Position numbers and translations under genes: made by a program. Shown piece by piece: positions 11,575 to 23,506 of a stretch of DNA of 64,000 nt. How positions within the stretch are numbered: position 1 is the stretch's first letter; the number at the start of each line of letters is the position of its first letter. The stretch covers positions 310,001-374,000 of the forward strand of contig MU008150.1 in NCBI GenBank assembly GCA_010909165.1, read 5' to 3'. The notes under the pieces were generated by a model. The model had not been told where the DNA came from and did no database searches. It saw only the letters and a list, made by a program, of their open reading frames with translations. Source of the DNA: Anthoceros angustus. Its lineage: Eukaryota > Streptophyta > Anthocerotopsida > Anthocerotales > Anthocerotaceae.

Positions 11575-12310
11575 ATGCCGTTCGGGCTCAAGAATGCGTC
11601 CATTTACTTTCAGAGGGTGGTTGACTTGCAGCTGCAAAGGCTGACATTCATGCGATGCTATATCGATGACATCTTGGTGTTCAGCAACAGCCTGGAGGAG
11701 CCTCTTGAACATTTGGAGATTTTGTTGCAAAGACTATCAAGCTTGGGGTTGAAGGCACACCCGAAGAAATGCAAATTTGCTTAAAAGGAAATTGAATACT
11801 TGGGACATAAGATTGTACCGGGAGGAGTACAGCCCTAGGTAGCCAAGGTACAGGCTGTCAACCTTATGCCAAGGCCCAAGGACGTTGTTGCCTTAAGAGC
11901 TTTCCTAGGGCTTGTTAATTATTATCGAAGGTTTTATTAGGAACATGAGCGGTACATGCAGGGTGTTATATGAACTTCTTAAGAAGGGCATTCATTGGCA
12001 TTGGGAACAGGAGCATGAGCAGGCGTGGAATGACTTGAAGGAGCAACTGGCAGAAAGGCCTATGCTCACAAGGCCCAACTTCGAGAAACCATTCATATTA
12101 TATACGGACTGGAGTGCAACGGGCATAGGTGCTATGCATGCTCAAACAGACCCATGCGGTGAGGAACGAGTAGTGGCATACGCAAGCAGATCTAACAATT
12201 CAGCTAAAGCAAACTACTCATCTTATGAAGTTGAATGTTTGGCTGCAGCGTGGGCCGTCTTACATTTTCGTGTATACTTATTCGGGATTTTTTGGTGGGG
12301 ATCATCATAG
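11575..12310 (+). pseudogene. Ty3/gypsy reverse transcriptase-RNase H relic
   Basis: Reading across stops and frameshifts gives RT blocks MPFGLKNA, CYIDDILVFS (catalytic YIDD), HPKKCKF, YLGHKIVPGG and FLGLVNYYRRF, then RNase H blocks ILYTDWSATGIGA, VVAYASRSNN and YSSYEVECLAAAWA. This order is diagnostic for Metaviridae pol. Internal stop codons (after KCKFA, after GGVQP, within RRFY) show it is inactive. Gag, protease and the N-terminal RT fingers are not visible. Confidence 0.88.
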
Positions 12311-14240
12311 CATTGCACTGGTTGATGACAAACATGAACTAGTTGAGCGGGAAGCCTGCTAGGTGGGCATTATTACTTTGAATATGATATGACAGATGCA
12401 CAAGGTGCAAGGTGCATCATAATGCTTGATTAGAGGGAACCCGATCATGAGTGAGATAGATGCCACTGGGGCACGGCTAGTCTTTGGAATAGTGAAATCT
12501 ATGCCCAACGTGTTCATGGCGCTCATGGCCACAACGCGAGAAGCTGGTGGGTGGCTTGATGACGCTGTCCAAGACATTTGGAAACATGATCGAGCTGTAC
12601 AATTGTTAGAAACCGGAAGGGTGGATGGTTTGAATGACGCCGCAACTCAAAGGTTGCAAAGTAGAGTAGCGAGATACACTTGGAAAGATGGCAAGATGTT
12701 CATTGATGATCATGGCGTGATGAAAGAGGTGCCACCTGTTAACGAGTGAGAGAAAATAGTGACTAAGGTGCATAAAACCCTTGGACACTTTGGGGTGAAA
12801 AGAACATGCCATATGTTAAGAAATTTTATTTACAGTGGGGCATGAGTTCATGCTCAAACAGACCCATGCGGTGAGGAACGAGTAGTGGCATCATAACGCA
12901 GATCTAACAATTCAGCTAAAGCAAACTACTCATCTTATGAAGTTGAATGTTTGCGTGTCCTTACATTTTCGTGTATACTTATTCGGGCGTAGTTTAGGAT
13001 CGATCATTAGCATTGCAATCGGGTTGATGACAAACATGAACTAGTTGAGCGGGAAGCCCTAGGTGGGCATTATTACTTTGAATATGATATGCGAGATAGT
13101 GAGTAAGGTGCATCATAATGCCGACCAGTTCGAGGGAACCCGATCATGAGTGAGATAGATGCCACCGGGCACGGCTAGTCTTTGGAATAGTGAAATCTAT
13201 GCCCAACGTGTTCATGGCGCCATGGCCACAACGCGAGAAGGCGGTGGGTGGCTTGATGACGCCCAAGACATTTGGAAACATGATCGAAACAATTTTGTTA
13301 GAAACCGGAAGGGTGGATGGTTTGAATGACGCCGCAACTCAAAGGTTGCAAAGTAGAGTAGCGAGATACACTTGGAAAGATGGCAAGATGTTCATTGATG
13401 ATCATGGCGTGATGAAAGAGGTGCCACTGTTAACGAGTGAGAGAAAATAGTGACTAAGGTGCATAAAACCCTTGGACACTTTGGGGTGAAAAGAACATGC
13501 CATATGTTAAGAAATTTTATTTACAGTGGGGCATGAGTTCATGCTCAAACAGACCCATGCGGTGAGGAACGAGTAGTGGCATCATAACGCAGATCTAACA
13601 ATTCAGCTAAAGCAAACTACTCATCTTATGAAGTTGAATGTTTGGCTGCAGCGTGGGCCGTCTTACATTTTCGTGTATACTTATTCGGGCGTAGTTTTCA
13701 GTTGGTGACTGATCATTAGCGATTGCACTGGTTGATGACAAACATGAACTAGTTGAGCGGGAAGCCTGCTAGGTGGGCATTATTACTTTCGGAATATGAT
13801 ATGCAGATAGTGCACAGGGCAGGTAAGGTGCATCATAATGCCGACGGATTCAGTAGGAACCCGATCATGAGTGAGATAGATGCCACTGGGGCACGGCTAG
13901 TCTTTGGAATAGTGAAATCTATGCCCAACGTGTTCATGGCGCTCATGGCCACAACGCGAGAAGGCGGTGGGTGGCTTGATGACGCCCAAGACATTTGGAA
14001 ACATGATCGAAACAATTTTGTTAGAAACCGGAAGGGTGGATGGTTTGAATGACGCCGCAACTCAAAGGTTGCAAAGTAGAGTAGCGAGATACACTTGGAA
14101 AGATGGCAAGATGTTCATTGATGATCATGGCGTGATGAAAGAGGTGCCACCTGTTAACGAGTGAGAGAAAATAGTGACTAAGGTGCATAAAACCCTTGGA
14201 CACTTTGGGGTGAAAAGAACATGCCATATGTTAAGAAACA
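12138..14240 (+). repeat. Tandem triplication of the RNase H to integrase-linker segment
   Basis: The unit starts tgctcaaacagacccatgcgg at about 12138, 12852 and 13540, so units are about 690-713 bp. Units 1 to 2 and 2 to 3 share the same junction (gtggggcatgagttca then tgctcaaaca). All encode broken RNase H (YSSYEVECL), the tether (LVFGIVKSMPNVFMA) and a downstream block (RVARYTWKDGKMFID). Unit 2 has the most short deletions. Confidence 0.85.
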
Positions 14241-14520
14241 GCTATTTCTGGTCAGGCATGAGTTCACACGTTCAGCGAGTGGTGGCCAAATGTGCCACTT
14301 GTGATGCTGTTAAAGCAAGGTTCAATAGTCAAGATGTGGTGCTGCACTCGCTACCCATCATAGGCCTCTTCTTTAGGTGGACTTGATGTCAGAGCTGCCA
14401 GTGACGAGGCAAGGCAACAAACATTGTATGTTGATGATCGAGCACTTCTCGAAGACCCATTCCATGCGGTGATTTCCTGCCTCAAAATTTTATTTGATGC
14501 GTAACCAGACTATGATGTGA
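14174..14520 (+). pseudogene. Gypsy integrase zinc-binding (H2C2) relic
   Basis: The frame gives HKTLGHFGVKRTCHMLRN, then FWSGMSSHVQRVVAKCATCD, the HHCC finger that opens retroviral-type integrases. The sequence then breaks after HSLPI and no DDE core follows before 14520. It is the 3' end of the gypsy relic starting at 11575. Confidence 0.75.
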
Positions 14521-14928
14521 CATTAGAGAAAGCGATGCTAGTAGGGCAGCGTCTTGGGTGAATAGGGAGTGACAAGGCCGGTGCACAGTAGGAGGGACGT
14601 GTTTGGAGAGCCAGATCCGCGTGCTGTAGCACAAAGAAGGGCGAGTGTACTGTCACCAGCAAGTAACAAACATGCGTTGAGTGTGGACAATGAAAACAAC
14701 GCAAGGGAGTGGAAGAGGCGGATGGCAGTGGGAGGATAGGACTGCAGCAACCAACAGCAGCCATGGTCAAGGCAGGGGCAAAAAGGCGCGTAATGGACAT
14801 GAGGCAGTTGTCTAGGGGAAGAGAGAAGGAGGGAGGACTTGGAGCCAAACAACCCCACGCCAGCGCATAGCAAACATGGGTCCGCGTAGCACAAACTCGT
14901 AGGCACAAAAGGCACTGAGTGCTCAAGT
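14521..14928. other. Intergenic, no feature recognised
   Basis: Long minus-strand open frames (for example 14538-14945) have low-complexity Leu/Ser/Cys content and match nothing I know. I treat them as chance frames. Confidence 0.4.
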
Positions 14929-14986
14929 ATCGTGGACATGTACAAAGTATGTACGTTATCCGTGTGACGTATATGCTTATTTTATA
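14929..14986. repeat. Left 58-bp inverted arm around LINE copy B
   Basis: Its reverse complement matches 18411-18468 at 56 of 58 positions by eye. The core gtacaaagtatgtac is itself nearly palindromic. Confidence 0.85.
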
Positions 14987-15118
14987 CAAAATAGAATATG
15001 ACTCTATGTCAGAGGAAATTACCATATAGTATATGTCACCATGAACAATACGTATATTTTATGTATATGTGTATTCATACGAGTATCAATGGGAACTACT
15101 AAGTAAAACTTTGCATGA

Positions 15119-18100
15119 TTTATTGAGGTGAAAGAACGATGGAAAGAGACCATCTAGGAGGGGACAACAAATGGGGACCCGGGGGTCAGAGTGAAGAGGA
15201 GCAACTGAGCTCCCTACCTAAAGTGACCAATCGCACTCACAATGTCATATGTAGAATAAACGGCCCGCAAACCACGGAGGAAGAGGAAAAGGCATCACCC
15301 ACCGCCGCCTTATGGAGAATCGCCGCTGAGAGCGCCTGAAGAGCAATAGAAACCCGCCGGAAGTATGCCGTGAAGTACGAGAGGGACAAGACTATGCCCG
15401 CACAAGATGGTAAGCTTTGGCACAAGACTTGATGAATTTGTCAAAGTCCTCGCCATTGCCCCATACGCTTTAGAGCAAGCGGATAAAGAGGTGGCCCGCT
15501 TGCATCCCGCTATACTTATGGACCTTGAGAGCCAGACGGCAAAGCAGCCATGACCGCTGGTGATGACTGCGAGGTGGCGCCACGCGTGGTCAGAACCACT
15601 ACATCCGCCACCACAACCGTCGCCACGACAAGGTATAAGTCCGCCCGATTGAACGACCGTAAGAAGAGTATACCCGCCCCTCCGCCATATAGCCACTTTC
15701 GCGAGCAATGGCAAACATGACGCCACGGATGGCGCCATGAGTGGCAATGCGATGACTGGGGACAACGAGCAAGGTGGACACCGAGACGCCAAGGTGAAGA
15801 GCCGCACTCACAAGTGAGGAGCGAAGAAGCCACAGCCGGAGTAGGCCGAGACGGAATCGCATCGCAGAGTGAAGGTGGTTGGTGCGATGTGAAATCCTGA
15901 TGCATGGGCGGGGCCAAGAGCCAAGCACCGCCTCCTTCCTGCAACAAGAGCGAGCCGCGCCTAGTGGACCTCGAGATGGAGGGGTCCCGGAGGATGATCA
16001 AAAGCTCGGCCGAGCCGCTCGAGCAGTAGATGCCTCGCAATCCCTAAAGCCATGTTGATAAATGTAGAGAAAGGAGGGAAGTCCTTCCGAGCATCCGCCG
16101 ATAACATGTCTCCGGCCCGCCTCAAGGACGATTGAGAGAGAAGGTTCCTCCTCCACACTTGATACGAGATCCTCGAGAAAGGGCTTGTCATGGAGGATGA
16201 AACGGAAGCCAAGGCAGAGAGGGCCCAACTCCCAAGAAAGCCGCCGGAAGAGACCTCCGATGAGAGCCCCACGCCCAAATTGCACAGCAGGATGCTTGCT
16301 GGCCAGTCGCCCTGTGGCACTCAAAAGCCCCGAGCCCAAGATGTCCCCAAGAGTATCCATAATCTTCAGATCAAACCCCGAGCCGGACAAAAGGACCGAG
16401 ACGAGGCACAGACGGATGAGGTACCTGTGGCGCCTAGCAAATGTAAGGAAAGGATTCCAAAGGCCACCCGAGCATCCTCCAAAGAAAGGGAGGTCTCAAT
16501 ATGGGAGAGGTCCTCTGCAAGGGCCTTGTCCAGAAGCTCCCAATGAAGTCTGGGAACCAAAGGGGACCCCAAGAACTGCATCAAGAGCCGAGCAATCTCC
16601 CCAGGAAACCGCAGTAGTGATCCCCGACGGGGACCGAGACGCTGCACTTGGACATCTTGACCTTCAAGCCCACCAACGAAAGCTCTAAGAGAATATCTCA
16701 AAGGCCTCCTTGACTTTGTCCCTGTGCCCGAGGATGTGAGAATCGCCCCGCCAACGAAGGGAAGACACAGCCGCTGCTGGAGAGGGCGGCCCCAGTGGCC
16801 CTATAGTGAGCAATAGCGAAGAGAGCACCGCCTAGCGGTCGCCTTGCCCGGTACCGGGCCGATTCCAAGACGGAGACGGCGAAACTCAAGAGACGTTTCA
16901 GGTAGTAGAGGTTGGAGGACCTCCGTAGAAGCACCGGACAAAGGGTATAAGACTCTAGAGACGCCGCCAAGATCCCTAAGCTCCTCAAAGATGACGCCCG
17001 AAATGGTATTGAAGGCGCTCGACATCCACCGTAAGACTACCCAATCCGGGTGGGTATCAAGGCAAGCCACCCCTAGCACCATGCACTGCAGCCTGAGTGG
17101 CAATGCCAAATTGAAGGGGTTGAAGTGCCGCCGGAGAAGGGAGCGCAGATAGAGATAGTGCGGCCGAGTAGCCGCATGAAGGCCTCCCAACCGCGAGTGG
17201 GCGACGCCTGAGTAAAGTGCTTGTCCATAGCGAAGCCTACTAGCCGCAAGAACAAAATCCGGTGAGGCATCTCTCCACGAGCCACCGCAGCAGCCTGAGA
17301 AAAGAGCTCGGAAAGCCGCTAGATGGATCTGGGGAGAAAGAGGTCCCTAAGGTGTTCGAACACCATTCCCGACAAACCGCATGAAAGACGAGGGTTGTGG
17401 AGAGAGCTGAGCAAAAGCCGCCTGTCCAGGAGAAGGGATCCTCGGGACATAGTCGGATATGTCCGGGAATGGCATCCTTAGGTGGCGGATGGAGGGCACG
17501 GAGGGCAATTGTCTCTTCTCAAGCGGAGGCCAAAGGGGACGGGTCAAGAGCCCTAGCAGGCATATTCACCACCGCCAAGCAACTTGCCCAGAGGTTTGTT
17601 GCATTACCCAGACTAACCGCCGAGCGTGATTCCGCCCGGACTTGGCAAGACGCAGACGCCTCCTCCTCAAGAGCCACCGCCAACCACCAAACGCCAAGAC
17701 GGCTAGCAACTTCACTTGCCTGAAGCTCCTAGTGCAATCAAGACACCATCGGGGAGAAGAAGGAGGAGACCAAGCTAACTCATCCCGGATCGAGTGCAAG
17801 GCGATCTAGGGAAGACGAAATGCCGACGGCATCATCGTGAAGGTGCCGAGGTCAAGGCGCGACATGGAAAGCGGGTTTCAACATCCCAAGGATGTGATCC
17901 ACCGACCGCAACCATTCCTGTGAAGAAAGAGGCACCACAAGGAGAAAGCTACCGCAAAGCCGGGCACGTGGAGGAGGTCGCAAGGCACTTGGGCAGCCTG
18001 TAGTCCGGTCGAAATCTTTATGCATGTGCCCGAGGTGAGTTTTCACCCCTTGACGCCGCAGAGTTGAGCATGATCGACAAGGAGTGTCCTCGACAACACG

Positions 18101-18320
18101 GAGGGTGTGGATCGCCCATTGGATGGGGGACGAAAAGGGCCCGCAAGCTTGAAGGTGACAGGTCAAGAGGTACCGGGACCGAGGGCAAATGACCCCACTG
18201 ACCGGACATACAGAGTTTGAGTCTGCATGGCGAACCCCAAAAGGCCGCCAAAGGGCCCCACCAAGAGGGGTGCAACCCATGTGACCACCGCCAACCACCA
18301 AACTAACGCCCACACTTGTA
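15119..18320 (-). mobile_element. Non-LTR retrotransposon (LINE copy B), near full length but frame-broken
   Basis: On the minus strand, 18080-17990 encodes a C2H2 finger (CRSCSTLRRQGVKTHLGHMH, then KDFDRT) and 17190-16700 holds RT blocks (THPDWVVL, SSAFNTISGVIFEELRDLGG, RRPLGGALFAIAHYRA). The stretch 15930-15540 has the C-terminal part (LGVHLARC-like, SHRIATHGAIRGVMFAIARES, RADLYL). The order finger, RT, then a His/Cys motif followed by a possible restriction-like endonuclease matches R2-like LINEs. Many frameshifts and stops show it is inactive. The 3' end is marked by the tail hairpin at 15138-15154. The copy lies between the inverted arms at 14929 and 18411. Confidence 0.75.
15138..15154 (-). 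other. 3'-tail hairpin of LINE copy B
   Basis: GATGG pairs with CCATC around a 7-nt loop. On the element strand it is followed by an AATAAA-containing tail. Confidence 0.5.
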
Positions 18321-18410
18321 ACTCAGCACCCAAAAGCCGGGCAAGTGTGAGATCCCCTATAATGGAAGAAGCCCAACCGAAAAGCGTATAAGAGAATCAG
18401 ATGAAAATGG

Positions 18411-18468
18411 TATAAAATAAGCATATACGTCACATGGATAACGTACATACTTTGTACACGTCCACGAT
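18411..18468. repeat. Right 58-bp inverted arm around LINE copy B
   Basis: Partner of 14929-14986 with two mismatches. Sequence outside the two arms does not obviously match. Confidence 0.85.
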
Positions 18469-20320
18469 ATGTTTACTTGCCTCGCCACGGAGTGGCAAGA
18501 AGCGGAGGAGGCGGAGGAGGCGGAAAGGGACCCAAGGAGCGGAGGCCACGGGCAACAGCCCCCACCCGAGCTCTGCCCCAACCGGGAGAGGCAAAGGGCT
18601 AGCCTGACCCTTCACCACCTCCGAGCCCTAGGAGGAGAAGAGCGGAGAAGGAGTTTGCGGCCAAGAGGGCCAAGGAAGGCGAGGCTCCGGACCACAGCAC
18701 TCAAGACCTAAGGGTCCTGATTAGGTCCGGAGAGCCCAGCCTGCACTGCCTCCCGACTGCAGAGATGGCGGTCCTGACCTCAGAGATGCCCGCGCCCACA
18801 ATGGACTTCGGCATCTCCTGCGGCCGTGGAAGAAACGAGTTCTAGCTACCGGGCCATGGACGGTATGCTTTGGGGTCTCGGAATGAGAAGACCCAAGAAG
18901 TGGAGGCCACCCGGCGGAGGATGGTGGAGCTTCAAGGGCAGGTAGAGGCGGCCCAGGAGGCGAACAAGAAGGCGGAGTCCCTCGCCCGAATCGAGGAGGG
19001 AAAACGCGGGGAGGCGAAGCGGGAGGTCCGGACGGTCAAGAAGACCGACCAAGACCCTTCACTGCTTCAAGGGCGGCGCAGGAGGCCCAAGCACGGGCTG
19101 AAGACCTCTGCAAACGAAGGGAGGGGGCGAAGAAGGAGGCGGAGGAGGCGGAGAACGCGCGACTGCCGAGGCGGCTCGGCTAGACCAACACCAAGCCAAC
19201 GAGGCTCAGGTGAAGGCGGCGCGGGAGGCGGAAGCCGCGGCTAAGGTCGACCGGGATCACTACCGACGTGATCGGAACCGGTGGAGGGAGACGGCGGGGG
19301 TAGCCGCGGCTAACCTGAAGGCCGAACAGGTGGCAGCGGAGCAAGCACGGGCGAGCCGTGAAGAAGAAATGGAGGCCAGCACCCGGGAAATAGGGGACCT
19401 CAGGGTGCAGCTGCAGGAAGCAGAGGAGCGGCGACAGGAGCTGGAAGGCAGCAAGGACACCCTGGAGCTGCAACTCCAAGACGCGTCGGAGCAACACGGG
19501 ATTCTCAACGGGAGAATCCAAGACTTCGAGCAGGAGATAGAGCGTCTCCAGCTTCGCTTGAAGACGGAAGAGAATAGGCGGCGATCTAAGGAGTTGGACG
19601 TCGCCAGCCGGAAGGAGCCGGAGGAAGCTGTGAGCGGAGATACCGCCCGCCTGGAGAAGGAAGTGGCGGATCTCCGTGTAAGGATGAATGGAGGGACGAG
19701 CCTGGAGGAGGAGCAGATAAGTCCGCTGATTGCGGGAGGGGGAGCGAAGCTCCATGGCCAGCAAACTGGTGGAGCTTCAACGACGAAGGGAGGAGGAGGA
19801 GGAGGCCACAGGAGGCCCAAGCAGGCTGCAGGAGGTGTCGGAGGCCGCCTTGGCGGCTCGGGAGTCTGCCCGCCGCTTGGAGCTCGGCGGAGACGATCCA
19901 AAGAAGCGACAACACGCCCAACCGCCGAGCACCTATGGAGGAGGGAGTACCGTGCCCGGCCCATGTGGAGGAGGCACCAACAAGTCGATTCATTTTGCCT
20001 ACTACCACGCTGGAGCTTCTCAAGGCACTGAGGTTACGCCCCCGGGCAGTGGACTTCCCGTGACGGGTCAAGGAGGAGCGAGGGAGGAAGGCCCCGGAGA
20101 CAACACGGCCACGAGGACCTTAGGAGCGCTGTTTGACAACGACAGCAGGGCGGGAGGCGAGGAGGAGCAGACGTGGGGCAAGGTACTGAGGTAAGCACTC
20201 CGCACCTCACCACGGAAGGAGGGGAGGAGGGCCCTGGGGAGGCCGTAGAAGGGGCGCAACCGGGAAACCTAGAACCACGAGAGGGCTCAGTGGGTGAGCC
20301 ATTGATAAGTCCACGGGGCG
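18469..20320 (+). mobile_element. GC-rich repeat encoding a long charged coiled coil
   Basis: The plus strand carries several overlapping Arg/Glu/Ala-rich frames. The longest (19210-20031) contains more than 120 residues of heptad-like sequence (MEASTREIGDLRVQLQEAEE, HGILNGRIQDFEQEIERLQL, EKEVADLRVRMNGG). Its downstream part (about 19930-20250), including FAYYHAGASQG and aggtaagcactccgcacctcac, recurs at 56390-56720, so this is a dispersed element. A coiled-coil Gag-like protein of a retroelement is possible, but I see no protease, RT or zinc knuckle. Function unknown. Confidence 0.5.
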
Positions 20321-20330
20321 AGCCTGTGCC

Positions 20331-20600
20331 ATGAGTCCGGACTTTGTCCGGACTCCTGAAGAAAGGCCGGACCCCGAGGTCCGGCCTCCTAAAGAAAGTC
20401 TGGACTCAGAGGTCCAGACTCTAGTGACAAGACCGGACCCTGAGGTCCGGACTGGGGCCGGGCCCAAGACCGGACCCCAGAGGCAAGTCCGGACCCCGAG
20501 GTCCGGACAAAGAAGACTGACCCAAGTCCGGACCCCGAGAGAAGACCGACCTAGAGGTCCGGACTCGAGTCGAGATCGACCCCGAGGTCCGGACTCGAGG
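20331..20600. repeat. Array of GTCCGGAC-type palindromes
   Basis: About eleven CCGGAC cores, most inside AAGTCCGGACC, GAGGTCCGGACT or GACCGGACC, occur in 270 bp at 15-35 bp spacing. Singles recur at 1746, 18725, 19027, 21160-21180 and 21245. Frames on both strands stay open (Arg-Ser-Gly-Pro and Pro-Asp-Glu-Val type repeats), as expected for a near-palindromic unit. Confidence 0.8.
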
Positions 20601-21560
20601 CGGAAGGGAGCCACCAATCACCAACCCCGGCTGTAACCATCTCTTGAGGCCACACAGACGAGAGATAAGAGAGGATGGGGAGGAGGATTTAGTGGTGATC
20701 GCTGTTGTCGCCGCCACGGTAGCGCACCGACAGAGTCTCGGGAGAGGTAGGGGCTACCCGCGGATCATCCGATTGTGCAGCTGTCGTGGCTAGGCTTGGG
20801 CCGCCAAGGCGGAATCAGGGGCAACCCAGCCCACCACCGACGGCGTAGATAGGTGGAATAAGGGGAAATAGTAGGCGACCGATTAGTGACCAATCAGTAA
20901 TAGGTGGAATAAAGACGCCGACCTTGGGCGTAGTATAAGAGGGCTGAGGTTGCTCTAGTAAAGTATCTTTCTCTTGGTGTTGATGCCGCGTTTCCTTGCA
21001 GGCCCTTGTGCGCCTTCTAGCTAACGTGAGTCCTGAGTCACTGAGCAGGCCGACAGCCCCGGGGAGACTGATCAAGGTCCTCGTGACGGACCCTAACATG
21101 TGGTGGTGTGTGCAGGAAAGAGCGATCAAGGACCCTTGCTCGTCCGGCCCAGCCGGCCGGACCCAAGTCCGGACTGAACGTAGGAGGGACTCCGGAAGGG
21201 CGTGTAGAGCCCGGACGGAGAAGCCTGGCAGAGCGACGGAGGAGGTCCGGACCGCGCAGCCACCCGCGTTCTTTCTCCAAGGACGATGAGTGTAGTGTGA
21301 ATGGTGAGAGGAACGGACTAGAGGAACGAGTAATAAACTTGAGTGATACGGACGCAAACGGGTCCTTAAACGTTTGGCCACGCCGGGCCTAATCGGTGAA
21401 CGTTACGGGTAGTCAGTCGTAAAACAATGAATGTGTGTGTTGAGTCTGAAACGGGTACTACGTGAGGTGAGAAACGATTGAAACGTGGCCAACGGAGCCT
21501 ATCATTCTCTTGGGAACGGACCCCTTACTACAACGACACGGGATTGTGCGCGCCCGGCTG
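20601..21560. other. Unassigned repeat-like DNA
   Basis: A TATA-like gtataaga at about 20933 followed by a CT-rich leader could be an LTR or other promoter. The minus-strand open frame at 20815-21381 is not recognisable as a protein. No partner LTR was found. Confidence 0.3.
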
Positions 21561-21579
21561 ACCGTCAGCGGAAGTCGCG

Positions 21580-21860
21580 CCACACCCTCCTCCTCCTTAT
21601 AATCTTCCCCTCCTGTCCTTTCGCTTTCCCCCTCCTCCTTCTTCCCTCTCGCCCTCCTCCTCCTCTACCTCAGATCCCTCTCCCCCCTTTTCTCATTGCC
21701 TCTCCCCTTCCTCCTCTCCTCCTCCTCCTCCTACTCCTTCTCCTCCTCTACCTCAGATCCCTCTCCCCCCTTTCCTCCTTGCCTCTCCCCTCCTCCTCTC
21801 CTCCTCTTCCTCCACCTCCTCTCCCCTTCTCGCCTCTCCCTCCTTCTCCTTGCCTCAACA
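21580..21860. repeat. Pyrimidine-rich (CCTCCT)n tract with internal duplication
   Basis: About 280 bp are almost pure C/T on the plus strand. A block containing ctacctcagatccctctcccc occurs twice (about 21665 and 21749). The Leu/Pro/Ser frame across it is low complexity and not taken as a gene. Confidence 0.85.
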
Positions 21861-21869
21861 GCAGAGTGA

Positions 21870-22318
21870 GCCTCGGACCCACCTAACTTAGACATAGGTA
21901 AATAATATTATGTTTAGGTCACCTTTAAAGGTGACAGTTAATGGGCATGTTACTGTGATATTCATGTCTGGGCACCATTAACAAATAGTTGTGAAGAGAG
22001 TGCAAAGAAGAGCGCTATGAAAAACAGTAACTAATTGTACTCCCAATGGGGTGTAATAAAGATGGGGGAGAGAGAGAGAGAGGGTCCTTATTCTGATCAT
22101 GTTGCAATTGCATGAGGAATTCATAAACAATGCGTATGAGAGAGGGATGTAAGCAGAGGGTGAAGTGGTAGGAGAGAGCAGTTCGTGTTAAGATTGTAGG
22201 CCCACTTGGGGAAAGAAATGACAAACTCAATACCAAGCCTCCAAATGATGTTGCAAGTTAGAAGTGTAACATAAAATTGCAACAACGACTGTAACATAGG
22301 CTGCCCTTTCTAGTAGGG
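21870..22318. repeat. Dispersed non-autonomous element, copy 1
   Basis: The left edge (gcagagtgagcc, then aaataatattatgtttagg) and the right edge (aagtgtaacataaaattgca, acgactgtaacataggc, tttctagtaggg) match those of 51955-52977. The internal length differs (about 0.45 against 1.0 kb). The terminal CCCTACTAGAAA on the minus strand vaguely recalls CACTA-type ends, but the left end is not its inverse. The class is unknown. Confidence 0.65.
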
Positions 22319-23337
22319 TTCAACGTCTGCCAATTTCATTTGCGGTGGTCCCTTCCCTTGAGTAACAGTCTCTGTTTCTGTAATTTTGGTTGAGAGCCAC
22401 TCTAAAGTTAAGGTCCTTATAACTCTGGCTGACTCTCTAAGACACATCAACTGTCTGACTAAACGAAGATCCGACTGTCCAACTCTCTGGTTTTTCTCTT
22501 GTACGTTCAACTCCTTTTAGTGGGTCCTCTTGTCTATGTTTTGCAATAGTGACGCCCACGCTTCTTCTTTGTGTGCCTCAATGTCTTTATCTTCTTGTGT
22601 TCGTTTTTGTTTGTTAGACAGTCTGACAGTCTGACTAATGACTCTTTCTGACTCTATAGATGAAATCACTGTTGACTGTAAAGGACTCTGGCTCTACAAA
22701 GACTATTTTGTCCAGGTATTTAGCAAGACCAACCTGCAAGTTACTGATATAGCTAGATACTGCAAGCGTAAGTTGTAATAGTTTGCTGGGTTCTACAGTA
22801 GCACGTTGTTTGCGTACATACAACTGCAGTCGCAAGCGCATGCAATTGCATAGTGACATTGTTCACGCTTCTTCATTTGTGGGCTCTGTAATTCTGCATC
22901 TTCTTGTGTCTGCCTCGCTGTTTAACAGTTCTATTACCTTAGTTGAGAGCACGCTAATGACACTATCTGCTGTACAGAAAATAACGCCTTTGTTTGACAG
23001 TGCAATGACTCTGACTCAATAAAGACTGTCTGTCCAGGCTCACACAAGACCAACCTGGAAGTTTCTGATTAAGAGTAAGTTTAGTTTGCTTCTGGTTCTG
23101 CAGTAGAACATAGTCCGCGGAGATAGTGCATGCATGCAACTGCAGGCGCAAGCGCATGCAATTGCTGCATGCAGGTAGCAGTGTAGGCGAGAACATTGAC
23201 TACGACCGTTCCCACTTCGAGTCGCATGCCTGTAGCACCTGTAGTTTAGAGCTAATTTCGATTTGTTCACAAGTCGATTCAGTTTTAAGTATATTTTCAT
23301 AACGCCTAAAGTGATCCCCCTTTCAGAATGGAATCAG
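22319..23337. repeat. Diverged tandem duplication upstream of the 23.5 kb gene
   Basis: About 22600-22850 and 22960-23170 share a colinear series: gactctgactc, gtccagg, caagaccaacctg, ttctgcagtag (or ttctacagtag) and gcaagcgcatgcaattgc. The duplication precedes the first possible exon of the next gene. Confidence 0.65.
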
Positions 23338-23500
23338 AAAAAGAGAGCAACGACGACATGGTAGACATCGAAGAAGGTAACCGTCATTTCTTTGTTTGAC
23401 GCTCGAATGGCCGTTCTTTTTACTTCGAATCGCCGGTTTCTTACTTTCGAACATATATTTGACAGAGCAACTACGTCAGGCTGTAACTAACGAACGCTGA
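23338..23500 (+). other. Possible 5' exon pair ending in an in-frame TGA
   Basis: An ATG at 23338 opens an acidic peptide (MESEKESNDDMVDIEE) that reaches a GT donor at 23377. Splicing to the AG before 23466 continues as EQLRQAVTNER, then TGA at 23498-23500. This frame is the frame of the main ATG at 23507, separated from it by only two codons. It is either a spliced upstream ORF or the true N-terminus broken by one stop. Confidence 0.35.
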
Positions 23501-23506
23501 GCTACC

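Noticed and set aside
20815-21381. Minus-strand 188-residue frame
   Set aside because: No domain, odd composition, overlaps the CCGGAC-bearing repeat DNA; chance frame in GC-rich sequence is more likely.
21485-21886. Leu/Pro/Ser-rich 133-residue frame
   Set aside because: Translation of a pyrimidine tract; composition is explained by the repeat.
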